Assembly: GCA_040381555.1 (NCBI GenBank)
Contig: JBEIHC010000037.1
Location: 1-24,080 of the forward strand
Direction: 5' to 3'
DNA: 24,080 bases
Origin: CANHCC01 sp040381555
GTDB taxonomy: Bacteria > Bacteroidota > Bacteroidia > J057 > RFSG01
Part shown: one piece after another, positions 16,270-23,776 of the stretch
Numbering within the stretch: the stretch's first letter is position 1
How the letters are laid out: every line of letters starts with the position of its first letter
Notes under the pieces: generated by a model
Database searches by the model: none
Told to the model about the DNA's origin: nothing
Seen by the model: only the letters and a program-made list of their open reading frames with translations
Translations under genes and position numbers: made by a program

Positions 16270-17961
16270 CTAACAAGAGCGCATTCCTACCAGAACAAAA
16301 CGCTTCAGCACAAACTCAGGATTGGTGAAAGAAGCATTGCCGGCGGGGTTTCCTCCGGTAACATGAAAATCACTAAATCCGGCACTCTGATTCACCCAAA
16401 TCGGACCAGTCAAATTGAAAGAAACAGTAGTAAAAGATTCGGCCATTTCATGAGCGATTTTTTCTTCCAAATCTGGATGCGTGCAATAAGCTGCGCAGGT
16501 AATCGCCCCATGACTTAAGGAAAGTTCTTTTGCCAAAGCAATACTTTCTTCAGTGGAATCTGTAGGAATAATTAATACGATAGGGCCAAACCATTCTCTT
16601 TCGTAAACATTTTTATTATCCTTGGCTACTTCCAACACCAGCGGGGTTGCAATACGGGCGTTAGGAAATTCAGGATTAACAATAGCTTTAGAGGCAAGAT
16701 GCACTCGAGCTCCAGTATCGATGGCCTGGTGGATTCGTTCTGCAGTGGCAGGATTTTGAATTGCGCCCAGGGTTCCAGGGCCTGCTTTCTCATGCCCTGT
16801 TAAACTTTCAATTGCCGCACACAATTCCTGAATAATGGTCTGATAAGGCACCTGTTCACCATTTACGGTAACCCCATTTTTGGGAATATAAATATTCTGA
16901 GGACAGGTACACATTTGCCCACTGTAGAGCGAAACGGAAAATGCCAGATTTTGCATGGCGCCTTTCAAATCTGAAAAGCTATCCAAAATAACTGAATTCA
17001 CTCCTGCTTTTTCAGTAAAACTTACCTTTCCGGGCAAAGACTCCACATAATCCCCAAAAGCATTTCCTCCTGTAAAATCGATCATCTTCACTTCAGAATG
17101 CTCACACAAAACTTTGGTAATGGGTTTGTCTAAAGTATCTGCAGCGAGTTGTACTGTATGCACATCCAAGCCATATTCTTTGAAAACCTGTTGTATTTCG
17201 GCCACCACGATGGCAATTGGATAGACCGCTCCAGGATGAGGCTTTATAATTACTGGATTACCCGTCATTAAACTCGCATACACTCCGGGTACTGTATTCC
17301 ACACAGGGAAAGTGGAGCAACCAATACTGAGTGAAATTCCTTTGGGAACGGTTTTATAAAACTTCTTTAGTACGACATTGAATTTCCCCATCGGCTTATC
17401 CCAAGTAACCTCTCTTGGGAAACGGGTAAGTTCTTGAAAGCCCAATGCAATTGCTTCTAAAGCTCGATCATTTGAATGAGGACCTGAAGCTTGAAAAGAC
17501 ATCATAAAGGACTGCCCAGTGGTATGCATGGTAGAATAAGCAATTTCAAAAAAACGAGCTTTAATACGCTCCAATGTTTCAATCAAAATTCCAGCACGCG
17601 CTTCTACACTTAATTCTTTCCAAGTTCCCATCGCCTGGGATGCCCTCTGAATATAAGCCTCCGGATTGTGGGAAACTGGATACTCAATATTCAATCTTTC
17701 CAAAGTATAAGGAGAAATTTCACTCGAAGTAATAACAGAATCAGAGGCTTGGAGCAAACCACAAAACTCTTTCCCGAGCTGATTATTAAACAAAGCCTGT
17801 TGTTTGTCGTTGGCGTCTTCTCCATAGATTTTTCCGGAAGGAGCCTCTGGATATTGAGCATAAAACTCCCTTGCATGAATAGCCTTTATGGCATTCTGCA
17901 AAATCTCTTGGTGACGCAAAAACAATTCTTCTGCGGCAATATTCGGCGTTAAGGTCTTCAT
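16270..17961 (-). CDS. paaN: PaaN-like aldehyde dehydrogenase (phenylacetate degradation type)
   Basis: 563 residues, an NAD(P)-dependent aldehyde dehydrogenase-fold protein of the PaaN family without the C-terminal MaoC hydratase domain of PaaZ. Features: helical N-terminal extension with HAREFYAQYPEAPSGKIYGE (29-48), nucleotide-binding VIIKPHP (237-243), FTGGNAFGDYVE (296-307), general-base region FTEKAGVNS (315-323, E317) and catalytic C351 in SGQMCTCPQN. PaaN proteins are linked to ring-cleavage aldehyde oxidation in the phenylacetyl-CoA pathway. No other paa gene (paaABCDE, paaG, paaK) is present here, so the physiological substrate is open. A TAnnTTTG element lies 17 bases before the ATG. 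Confidence 0.87.
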   Translation of the reverse strand: MKTLTPNIAAEELFLRHQEILQNAIKAIHAREFYAQYPEAPSGKIYGEDANDKQQALFNNQLGKEFCGLLQASDSVITSSEISPYTLERLNIEYPVSHNPEAYIQRASQAMGTWKELSVEARAGILIETLERIKARFFEIAYSTMHTTGQSFMMSFQASGPHSNDRALEAIALGFQELTRFPREVTWDKPMGKFNVVLKKFYKTVPKGISLSIGCSTFPVWNTVPGVYASLMTGNPVIIKPHPGAVYPIAIVVAEIQQVFKEYGLDVHTVQLAADTLDKPITKVLCEHSEVKMIDFTGGNAFGDYVESLPGKVSFTEKAGVNSVILDSFSDLKGAMQNLAFSVSLYSGQMCTCPQNIYIPKNGVTVNGEQVPYQTIIQELCAAIESLTGHEKAGPGTLGAIQNPATAERIHQAIDTGARVHLASKAIVNPEFPNARIATPLVLEVAKDNKNVYEREWFGPIVLIIPTDSTEESIALAKELSLSHGAITCAAYCTHPDLEEKIAHEMAESFTTVSFNLTGPIWVNQSAGFSDFHVTGGNPAGNASFTNPEFVLKRFVLVGMRSC

Positions 17962-17978
17962 AAACTTAAGATTTGGAA

Positions 17979-17986
17979 CAAAGTTA
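17979..17986 (-). promoter_or_regulatory. Putative -7 promoter element for paaN
   Basis: Read on the minus strand it is TAACTTTG, an exact TAnnTTTG match, 17 bases before the paaN ATG. The implied leader is short, about 10-13 bases. No -33 TTG at the usual spacing was found. Confidence 0.45.
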
Positions 17987-18132
17987 AGAAATTGAATGCT
18001 CAGGGCGGAAAATCATTCCTAAGTTTTGTGTACCCCTTCAATAGATTGAAATTTTATCCTTAATAAAGGAAAAGGAAAGTTGGACAAAAGAAATTGAACC
18101 CGCTCGACTAATTAAATGCATCCTAAGTATTG

Positions 18133-18140
18133 TAATTTTG
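18133..18140 (+). promoter_or_regulatory. Putative -7 promoter element for gldB-like gene
   Basis: TAATTTTG is an exact TAnnTTTG match and ends 4 bases before the ATG at 18145. If it sets the start point as usual, the transcript would begin at or near the start codon. No -33 TTG was found at the expected distance. Confidence 0.45.
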
Positions 18141-18144
18141 TGTC

Positions 18145-19176
18145 ATGAAAATGAAATTCAGTGTCCTACTCATCAGTTTTATTCTACTCTTTGCTTGCGA
18201 GTCAGAGAAGCCTAAGGAAGAAATTCCTTCTGATGCCCCGGAAATTGAGGTCAAAATTACCCGCATGGATGTCCTGCTGCGTGACTTAATGCGTCAAAAA
18301 CAGGATTTGAATGAAGAAAAAATTCGTCAAAGCCTGAATATACATTTGCCCTTTCTTCAGGAATGGCTCTTTGCCTCAGATACAACCCTAGCAGATAGCC
18401 TTTATCCCCAATTAATTCAATATTTTTGTCAGGATTCCCGCTCAGCTCAATTGACAGATTCAGTGCTGAATAAATTTCCTAAAGAATATAATTTCCAAGA
18501 AGTTCTTAAAGACCCATTCAGGAGATTTCATTATCATTTCCCCAAAGAACCTATTCCAGCGGTTTACCTATATGTGACAGGATATCAACCTGAATCTGGT
18601 TTAAGAGATCAAAGTTATCTTTCAGAGAGATATTTAGGCTTGAGTTTGGATTATTTTCTGGGAGAAAATTTTGCCTTTTATCCAGGCGATTTACCCAAGT
18701 TTATTCGCAGAAGGTGTAAGCCAGAGTATATTCCAGTGGCAGCCATGCGACATTTTGCCGAATATCTGCACCCGGAGCCAGACTTAAGCCAATCCCCTAT
18801 CCTATTAGATTATGTACTTACCTATGGAATTTGGCAAGCATTTTTAGAAACCATGTTACCTGAAGTGCCAGATTCCGTGCGTTTAAGTTATACCTCCGCA
18901 CAGTGGACATTTGCGGAAGCCTATGAAGCCGATATTTACAAAGAATTAGTGCCCTTACTTTTCTCATCAGACTTTATGAAGTTTGAGAAATATTTGAGTG
19001 ACAAGCCTTATACCCCTAATCTTTCCGGGGATAGTGCCGATCGATTGGCTATGCTTTTAGGGTGGAGAATTATTCGCACCTATCGAGAAAAACATCCAGA
19101 AGTTTCCTGGCCAGAATTAATGAAAAACTTCAATCACCGGAAAATATTCGAAGAGGCGAGGTATAAACCTTCCTAA
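18145..19176 (+). CDS. gldB: GldB-like lipoprotein
   Basis: 343 residues with a lipoprotein signal: MKMKFSV, hydrophobic core and lipobox LFAC with Cys18. The mature protein matches GldB along its length: the early VKITRMDVLLRDL segment, LSLDYFLGENFAFYPGDLPKFIRRRCKPEYI near 166-196, and the C-terminal GWRIIRTYREKHPEVSWPELMKNFNHRKIFEEARYKPS. GldB is needed for gliding motility and type IX secretion in Flavobacterium johnsoniae, but homologues are common in non-gliding Bacteroidota. No other gld or spr gene is in this window, so motility cannot be claimed. It starts a plus-strand run, with 183 bases before the next gene. Confidence 0.85.
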   Translation: MKMKFSVLLISFILLFACESEKPKEEIPSDAPEIEVKITRMDVLLRDLMRQKQDLNEEKIRQSLNIHLPFLQEWLFASDTTLADSLYPQLIQYFCQDSRSAQLTDSVLNKFPKEYNFQEVLKDPFRRFHYHFPKEPIPAVYLYVTGYQPESGLRDQSYLSERYLGLSLDYFLGENFAFYPGDLPKFIRRRCKPEYIPVAAMRHFAEYLHPEPDLSQSPILLDYVLTYGIWQAFLETMLPEVPDSVRLSYTSAQWTFAEAYEADIYKELVPLLFSSDFMKFEKYLSDKPYTPNLSGDSADRLAMLLGWRIIRTYREKHPEVSWPELMKNFNHRKIFEEARYKPS

Positions 19177-19220
19177 TTGAGAGAACAGGCAACTACCCCT
19201 CCCCTCTCTGCACCCCAATC

Positions 19221-19250
19221 TTGCAATTCATGCAATGAGGTGAATTGCAA
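19221..19250. repeat. Perfect inverted repeat upstream of gcvT
   Basis: TTGCAATTCA (19221-19230) and TGAATTGCAA (19241-19250) form a 10-base perfect stem around a 10-base loop. A run of A, not T, follows on the plus strand, so it does not fit an intrinsic terminator of the gldB-like gene in that direction. It could be an operator, or an RNA hairpin in a gcvT leader if transcription starts upstream of it. The rest of the 183-base gap shows only a near-match TAACTTTA at 19332-19339, 20 bases before the gcvT ATG. Confidence 0.5.
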
Positions 19251-19359
19251 AAAAACAGGGAGAAAAACCTGATTCGCCACCCCGATAGAATAGGTTTACC
19301 GCAACAAATTTCATAAAACCCGGCATTTGACTAACTTTACTCCCAAATTAACATTCAAT

Positions 19360-20466
19360 ATGTCCGCACCCGATACTCAAACGCTCAGAAGAACAGCTCT
19401 TTACGAGGAGCATGTGAAAGCAAAAGGCCAAATTATTCCCTTTGCAGGCTGGGAAATGCCCGTTCGTTATAGCAGTGATTTAGAAGAACATTTATGTGTT
19501 CGGGAAAAAGTGGGACTTTTCGATGTGTCTCACATGGGAGAATTTCTTGTAAAAGGTCCCAATGCATTAGCCCTCATTCAAAAAGTAACCACCAATGATG
19601 CTTCCAAGTTAACTCCAGGCAAGGCCCAATACTCCTGCTTCCCCAATGGGAAAGGTGGAATTGTTGATGATTGCATTGTCTATATGAAAGGAGATAATGA
19701 CTACATGATTGTTGTCAATGCCGGAAATATTCAGAAAGATTGGGATTGGGTCGTTTCTCAAAATGATTTGGGTGCCGAATTGCATAATGTCTCCGATGAC
19801 TATTCTTTATTTTCCGTTTCGGGTCCTTTTGCCGCTTCGACAGTATCTAAACTAACGGATATCGCTGTGGAGACCTTAGCTTACTATACTTTCACCACAG
19901 GAACCTTCAATGGAATTGAAAATATTCTAATTGCCACAACAGGTTATACCGGGGAGAAGTGTTTTGAGATTTTAGTTCCGAATGCCCATGCTGTTTCTTG
20001 TTGGCAAGCCATCATGGAAGCGGGAAAAGAATTTGGAATTCAACCCATAGGTTTAGGTGCGCGCGATACCTTGCGACTGGAAATGGGCTATATGCTCTAT
20101 GGTAATGATATCGACGATACTACTTCTCCTTTGGAAGCAGGATTGGGATGGATTACTAAATTAGCCAAAGGTCCATTTATAGATAGTGAGTTTCTACAAA
20201 ATCAAAAAGCTGCCGGATTAACTCGTAAGCTTGTAGGATTTGAAATGATTGAACGAGGCATTCCTCGGCATGATTATGTACTAAGCTCTGGTGGAAAAAT
20301 CATTGGGAAAGTTACCTCAGGAAGCCAAAGCCCGAATTTGAAAAAAGGCATAGGGATGGGATATGTGGAAGCCGCATTTGCAGCAGAAGGAACAGAAATA
20401 GAGGTCATCATACGGGATAAACCCATTAAAGCCCGCATCGTAAAACCGCCCTTTTTAAAAAGATAA
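19360..20466 (+). CDS. gcvT: Aminomethyltransferase (glycine cleavage system T protein)
   Basis: 368 residues from the ATG at 19360. An upstream in-frame TTG at 19327 would add 11 residues that the family does not have. It shows the T-protein pattern TALYEEHVKAKGQIIPFAGWEMPV (12-35), LFDVSHMGEF (53-62), TTNDASKLTPGKAQYS (77-92), the catalytic Asp region GKGGIVDDCIVY (97-108), TTGYTGEKCFEI, and GLGARDTLRLEMGYMLYGND. It transfers the methylene group from the aminomethyl-lipoyl H protein to tetrahydrofolate and releases ammonia. The P and H protein genes are not in the window. The ComB-like gene follows closely on the same strand. Confidence 0.94.
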   Translation: MSAPDTQTLRRTALYEEHVKAKGQIIPFAGWEMPVRYSSDLEEHLCVREKVGLFDVSHMGEFLVKGPNALALIQKVTTNDASKLTPGKAQYSCFPNGKGGIVDDCIVYMKGDNDYMIVVNAGNIQKDWDWVVSQNDLGAELHNVSDDYSLFSVSGPFAASTVSKLTDIAVETLAYYTFTTGTFNGIENILIATTGYTGEKCFEILVPNAHAVSCWQAIMEAGKEFGIQPIGLGARDTLRLEMGYMLYGNDIDDTTSPLEAGLGWITKLAKGPFIDSEFLQNQKAAGLTRKLVGFEMIERGIPRHDYVLSSGGKIIGKVTSGSQSPNLKKGIGMGYVEAAFAAEGTEIEVIIRDKPIKARIVKPPFLKR

Positions 20467-20484
20467 GTATTAATAAAAGAAACT

Positions 20485-21237
20485 TTGCTCGGATTCTCTC
20501 ATATTGATCCTCCAAGACGCAAGCGAGTAAGCGTTTGTCTTACCCCTTCTATGGTCGAACTCTTCAAGGTCGAGGACAGTATCGCCGTAGTTATTGATGT
20601 GCTTCGAGCAACCTCCAGCATGTGTGTGGCTTTTGATCAGGGAGTGGAGAGAATAATTCCCGTAGAAAGCATTGAAGAATGTATGAGTTACCGGGAAAAA
20701 GGCTACCTCGTAGCAGGAGAAAGAAATGGAGAAATGGTCGAAGGGTTTGATTTTGGCAATAGCCCATTCTCCTATAAAAATCCAGCCTTAAAAGGAAAAA
20801 CCATTGCCATGACTACCACAAATGGCACACAGGCAATTCATGCTGTCTCTCATGCCAAAAAGGTAGTGGTAGGCTCATTTGCTAATATTTCGGTTTTGGC
20901 AGAGTGGCTGGGCAAGCAGGATGAAAACATTCTCTTAGTTTGCTCGGGTTGGAAAAACCGCATCAATCTAGAGGATACCATTTTTGCTGGGGCTATGGTG
21001 AAGCGGCTTCGGAGCAAATGTGATTTACATGAAGACTCGGCACTGGTGGCAGAAACCCTCTTTAAAGCTGCCAATTTTCGCAAAAGATATTTTTTACGCA
21101 ATTCTTCCCATTTCCAGAGGCTGATGCATCTGAATCTGCAGGAAGATGTAAAATACTGTTTAAGAAAGGATACCCATCCTGTTATTCCCATCATGGAAAA
21201 TGGCAGTTTGGTGAACCTACTTGCCTCCCGTAAATGA
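20485..21237 (+). CDS. comB: ComB-like 2-phosphosulfolactate phosphatase
   Basis: About 250 residues of the ComB fold: VSVCLTPSMVELF, AVVIDVLRATSSMCVAF, VAGERNGEMVEGFDFGNSP and TTTNGTQAI are the family blocks. The enzyme is known as the Mg-dependent phosphatase acting on 2-phosphosulfolactate in coenzyme M synthesis; in Bacteroidota the substrate is unproven. The start is unclear. The first block lies upstream of the only early ATG (20551), so translation must begin at the TTG at 20485 or at an ATT at 20503. The TTG is part of AACTTTG, which itself looks like a degenerate -7 element. It sits 18 bases after gcvT and overlaps the next gene by 4 bases (ATGA), indicating coupling. Confidence 0.8.
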   Translation: MLGFSHIDPPRRKRVSVCLTPSMVELFKVEDSIAVVIDVLRATSSMCVAFDQGVERIIPVESIEECMSYREKGYLVAGERNGEMVEGFDFGNSPFSYKNPALKGKTIAMTTTNGTQAIHAVSHAKKVVVGSFANISVLAEWLGKQDENILLVCSGWKNRINLEDTIFAGAMVKRLRSKCDLHEDSALVAETLFKAANFRKRYFLRNSSHFQRLMHLNLQEDVKYCLRKDTHPVIPIMENGSLVNLLASRK

Positions 21238-22406
21238 ATAAAAAAATTCCTGAGCTGATTCTGCGACCGGGTCGCGAACGCTCTGTATTAAATAGACATC
21301 CTTGGATATTTTCCGGAGGAGTAGCGCGCATGCCCAAATGTGAGGATGGAGATTGGGTAAGAGTCATCAGCTCTGAAGGCAAACTCTTGGCACATGGACA
21401 TATCGCCCCAAAGTCTCAAATTACTTGTCGCCTGATTTGCTGGGGCGATGATCCTGAGGTACAAGAATCTGTCGTAATACAAGAACGACTGAGAACAGCC
21501 ATACGATGGAGAGAATCCTGCGTGCCCAATCAAACCACCGGATATCGACTGATACATGCTGAAGGAGATTTCCTACCCGGGTTAATCGTAGATCGCTTTG
21601 AGTCTGTATTAGTGCTACAATTGCGGACTGCAGGCATGATGCGCCTTGCCAATTTATTAAAGGAAAATTTACTCCAGATTCCAGGTGTAACCTCTTTGCT
21701 TCGCAGAGGGGAAGGAGAACAGGGAAATCCTGAAATTGATTGGATGGCAGGGGACGAAACCTCCTTGATTCAATTCTCGGAACATGGATTTCATTTTTTA
21801 GCTGAAGTGCAATCCGGACAAAAAACCGGCTTTTTCCTAGACCAGAGAGAAAACCGTAAGTTATTACAATCGTACGCCCAAGATAAAATTGTACTCAATA
21901 CATTCTCCTATTCCGGAGCCTTTAGTGTATATGCCTTAGCAGGTGGTGCCAAGCAAGTATTATCCGTAGATATTTCTGGTAAGGCAACAGAATTATGCAA
22001 TCAAATCGTGGGATTAAACTTCCCCAAAGATCCCAGACATGAAGCCTTAACGGAAGATTGTTTTCAGTTTCTAAAAGATATGCCGGAGAATGAATTTGAT
22101 TTAATTATTTTAGACCCTCCCGCGTTTACCAAACATATTTCCACCGTAGATAAAGCGACAAGAGGTTATAAAGAAATCAACTTAAAAGCCATTCGCAAAA
22201 TAAGGCCAGGAGGAATTTTATTTACCTTTTCCTGTTCCCAGCATATTTCGGCAGATTTATTCCGCAAAATAATTTTCGGTGCAGCAACAGATGCAGGTAG
22301 AGAAGTACAAGTATTGCATCGACTGGCGCAACCCGAAGATCATCCGGTAAGTATTTATCATCCGGAAGGCGAGTACCTTAAAGGGCTTGTGCTTAGGGTT
22401 CTGTAA
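21234..22406 (+). CDS. rlmI: Class I SAM-dependent rRNA methyltransferase, RlmI-like (23S rRNA m5C)
   Basis: 390 residues. The N-terminal PUA domain (about 7-85) contains the signature RHPWIFSGGV (21-30). A beta-hairpin/EEHEE-like segment leads to TGFFLDQRENR (198-208), which binds the cofactor region. The Rossmann methyltransferase domain has LNTFSYSGAFSVYALAGGA (221-239), VDISGKA (245-251), DPPAF (294-298) and the catalytic Cys334 in TFSCSQH. RlmI methylates C1962 of 23S rRNA in E. coli; other members differ in site. The ATG overlaps the comB stop by 4 bases. Confidence 0.9.
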   Translation: MNKKIPELILRPGRERSVLNRHPWIFSGGVARMPKCEDGDWVRVISSEGKLLAHGHIAPKSQITCRLICWGDDPEVQESVVIQERLRTAIRWRESCVPNQTTGYRLIHAEGDFLPGLIVDRFESVLVLQLRTAGMMRLANLLKENLLQIPGVTSLLRRGEGEQGNPEIDWMAGDETSLIQFSEHGFHFLAEVQSGQKTGFFLDQRENRKLLQSYAQDKIVLNTFSYSGAFSVYALAGGAKQVLSVDISGKATELCNQIVGLNFPKDPRHEALTEDCFQFLKDMPENEFDLIILDPPAFTKHISTVDKATRGYKEINLKAIRKIRPGGILFTFSCSQHISADLFRKIIFGAATDAGREVQVLHRLAQPEDHPVSIYHPEGEYLKGLVLRVL

Positions 22407-22421
22407 GTTTCCTCATACTGC

Positions 22422-22457
22422 AATCTGCACGCTCTTTTCACAAGGGGCGTGCAGATT
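22422..22457. terminator. Hairpin between convergent genes, likely terminator
   Basis: AATCTGCACGC (22422-22432) pairs perfectly with GCGTGCAGATT (22447-22457) around a 14-base loop. It lies 15 bases after the rlmI-like stop, in the 152-base gap facing the kinase stop, and could stop transcripts from both sides. No proper T-run follows (CATTTGGATTCATT on plus). The remaining gap to 22558 holds a short imperfect hairpin (TGGAG/CTCCA near 22520) and nothing else recognised. Confidence 0.65.
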
Positions 22458-22558
22458 CATTTGGATTCATTCGTATTTGTCTTTCCGGGGCGGGGTATTT
22501 ATTTCCGCTTTGTCCTGGAGGTGAGTAAGGCTCCACGAATAGAATCGGATATCTGACC

Positions 22559-23776
22559 TCAAGTTTCCCCATAATAGCGACTGATTAGAACCAGCTCCCC
22601 ATCCTTATACACCTTTCTTTTTTGCATCCCCGTCAGGACTTCAAGTATGGATTGCTCACACGCATAAAAGCAACTTAAACAGCCTGACCGATATCTGCCC
22701 GGACGCGTCTCCGGCAAACCTGACACACAGCTGTCATAACACAGGATTAAGTCCTGCCCTAAACCCCGGGCCACTTTCTGTAAATCCTCGTCCTTCACGC
22801 CAAGTGCTAATCCGGAGGCTTCGATTTTAGAGGAAGCTGGCGGTATTGCCCCAACAAGGCGAGGGGTTGAATCCTGCCTGTTTTCAGAATTTCCAATCCC
22901 ATCTTGCTTGTGGAGAATGGGCTTCGGGGTATCCTCAATTGGTTTGTCTTGTCGGATTCCCTTTATTCCCCAGAATACCAGCAATGCCAATCCTAAAGCC
23001 AATCCTCCTGTAAGCCACCTCTTGCCAATGTTTGGTGTCCTGGCATTGAGCAACTCCAGGGCGAGTTCAGCAGAGGGGGGCCTGCTCATAGGATCCGGCT
23101 CAAGACAAGCCTGAATCAAGAGGGCTACTTGTTTGGGTTGTTCTCCCTTTGGGAAAATTAAGCCTGCCAATTTTCCAATACTATACAAATCTCCCTGGGG
23201 GCCGGGCAAAGCACCCTGTAACTGTTCCGGTGCAGACCATGCAGGGGTGCCTGCTGCCAGAATTAAATCACTTTCCCCTGCGGAGAAACCAAAATCCATA
23301 ATCTTCACCTGATTGCTTCGATGCGTAATCATTACATTCGAAGGACTTAAATCCCGGTGATACAATTGATGTCGGTGTAAATACGCAAGGGCCTCCAGTA
23401 GTTGACGCAACACCTTGAATTTTACGGCTTGACTGTGAGGACGGCGCGTCCATTCCCCCAAAGTTTCTCCATCTACCCATTCCCGCAATACATACAACCT
23501 GTTTTCCGGTTGAGTCTCTAAATGATAATATTGGAGCAGATTCGGGTGAACCATTTGGTAACCGGTTTCAAACTCCCGAATAAGAGATTCCCGCCATGCA
23601 GGATGAAGAGCCTTGTCCGGTTTTATCTGTTTACGGATGACCCATTTTCGGTGATGCAGGCATTTGTATAATTCAAATACCCCATTCCCGCCCGGAATCA
23701 ATTCATCTCCTTCCGATTCCTCCGGAAATTCGGTCGAAAAAAAATCAGAGTTCTCAGCCTTTTCGTTCAGGCTCAT
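22559..23776 (-). CDS. Membrane Ser/Thr protein kinase with extracytoplasmic STN-like, Cys-containing tail
   Basis: 405 residues. The kinase domain (about 26-245) has a degenerate glycine loop IPGGNGVFELYK (27-38), a candidate ATP-binding lysine K49, catalytic loop HRDLSPSN (140-147), DFG (161-163) and APEQL (182-186), so the catalytic residues are present. Helix 254-271 is a transmembrane segment. A Pro/Ser-rich spacer (277-315) follows, then a tail domain (about 318-403) in which LQKVARGLGQDLILCYDS and SILEVLTGMQKRKVYKDGELVLIS resemble the two halves of STN (secretin/TonB short N-terminal) domains. It has five cysteines (346, 350, 366, 369, 373). The start overlaps the upstream partial gene by 23 bases. 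The region looks somewhat richer in GC than the rest of the window. Confidence 0.83.
   Translation of the reverse strand: MSLNEKAENSDFFSTEFPEESEGDELIPGGNGVFELYKCLHHRKWVIRKQIKPDKALHPAWRESLIREFETGYQMVHPNLLQYYHLETQPENRLYVLREWVDGETLGEWTRRPHSQAVKFKVLRQLLEALAYLHRHQLYHRDLSPSNVMITHRSNQVKIMDFGFSAGESDLILAAGTPAWSAPEQLQGALPGPQGDLYSIGKLAGLIFPKGEQPKQVALLIQACLEPDPMSRPPSAELALELLNARTPNIGKRWLTGGLALGLALLVFWGIKGIRQDKPIEDTPKPILHKQDGIGNSENRQDSTPRLVGAIPPASSKIEASGLALGVKDEDLQKVARGLGQDLILCYDSCVSGLPETRPGRYRSGCLSCFYACEQSILEVLTGMQKRKVYKDGELVLISRYYGET

Noticed and set aside
18145..19176. Evidence for gliding motility or type IX secretion
   Set aside because: A lone GldB-like gene is found in many non-gliding Bacteroidota, and no other gld, spr or por gene is in the window.
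19177..19359. Glycine riboswitch upstream of gcvT
   Set aside because: No conserved glycine-aptamer core was seen; only a simple inverted repeat and a short CAGG/CCTG hairpin are visible.
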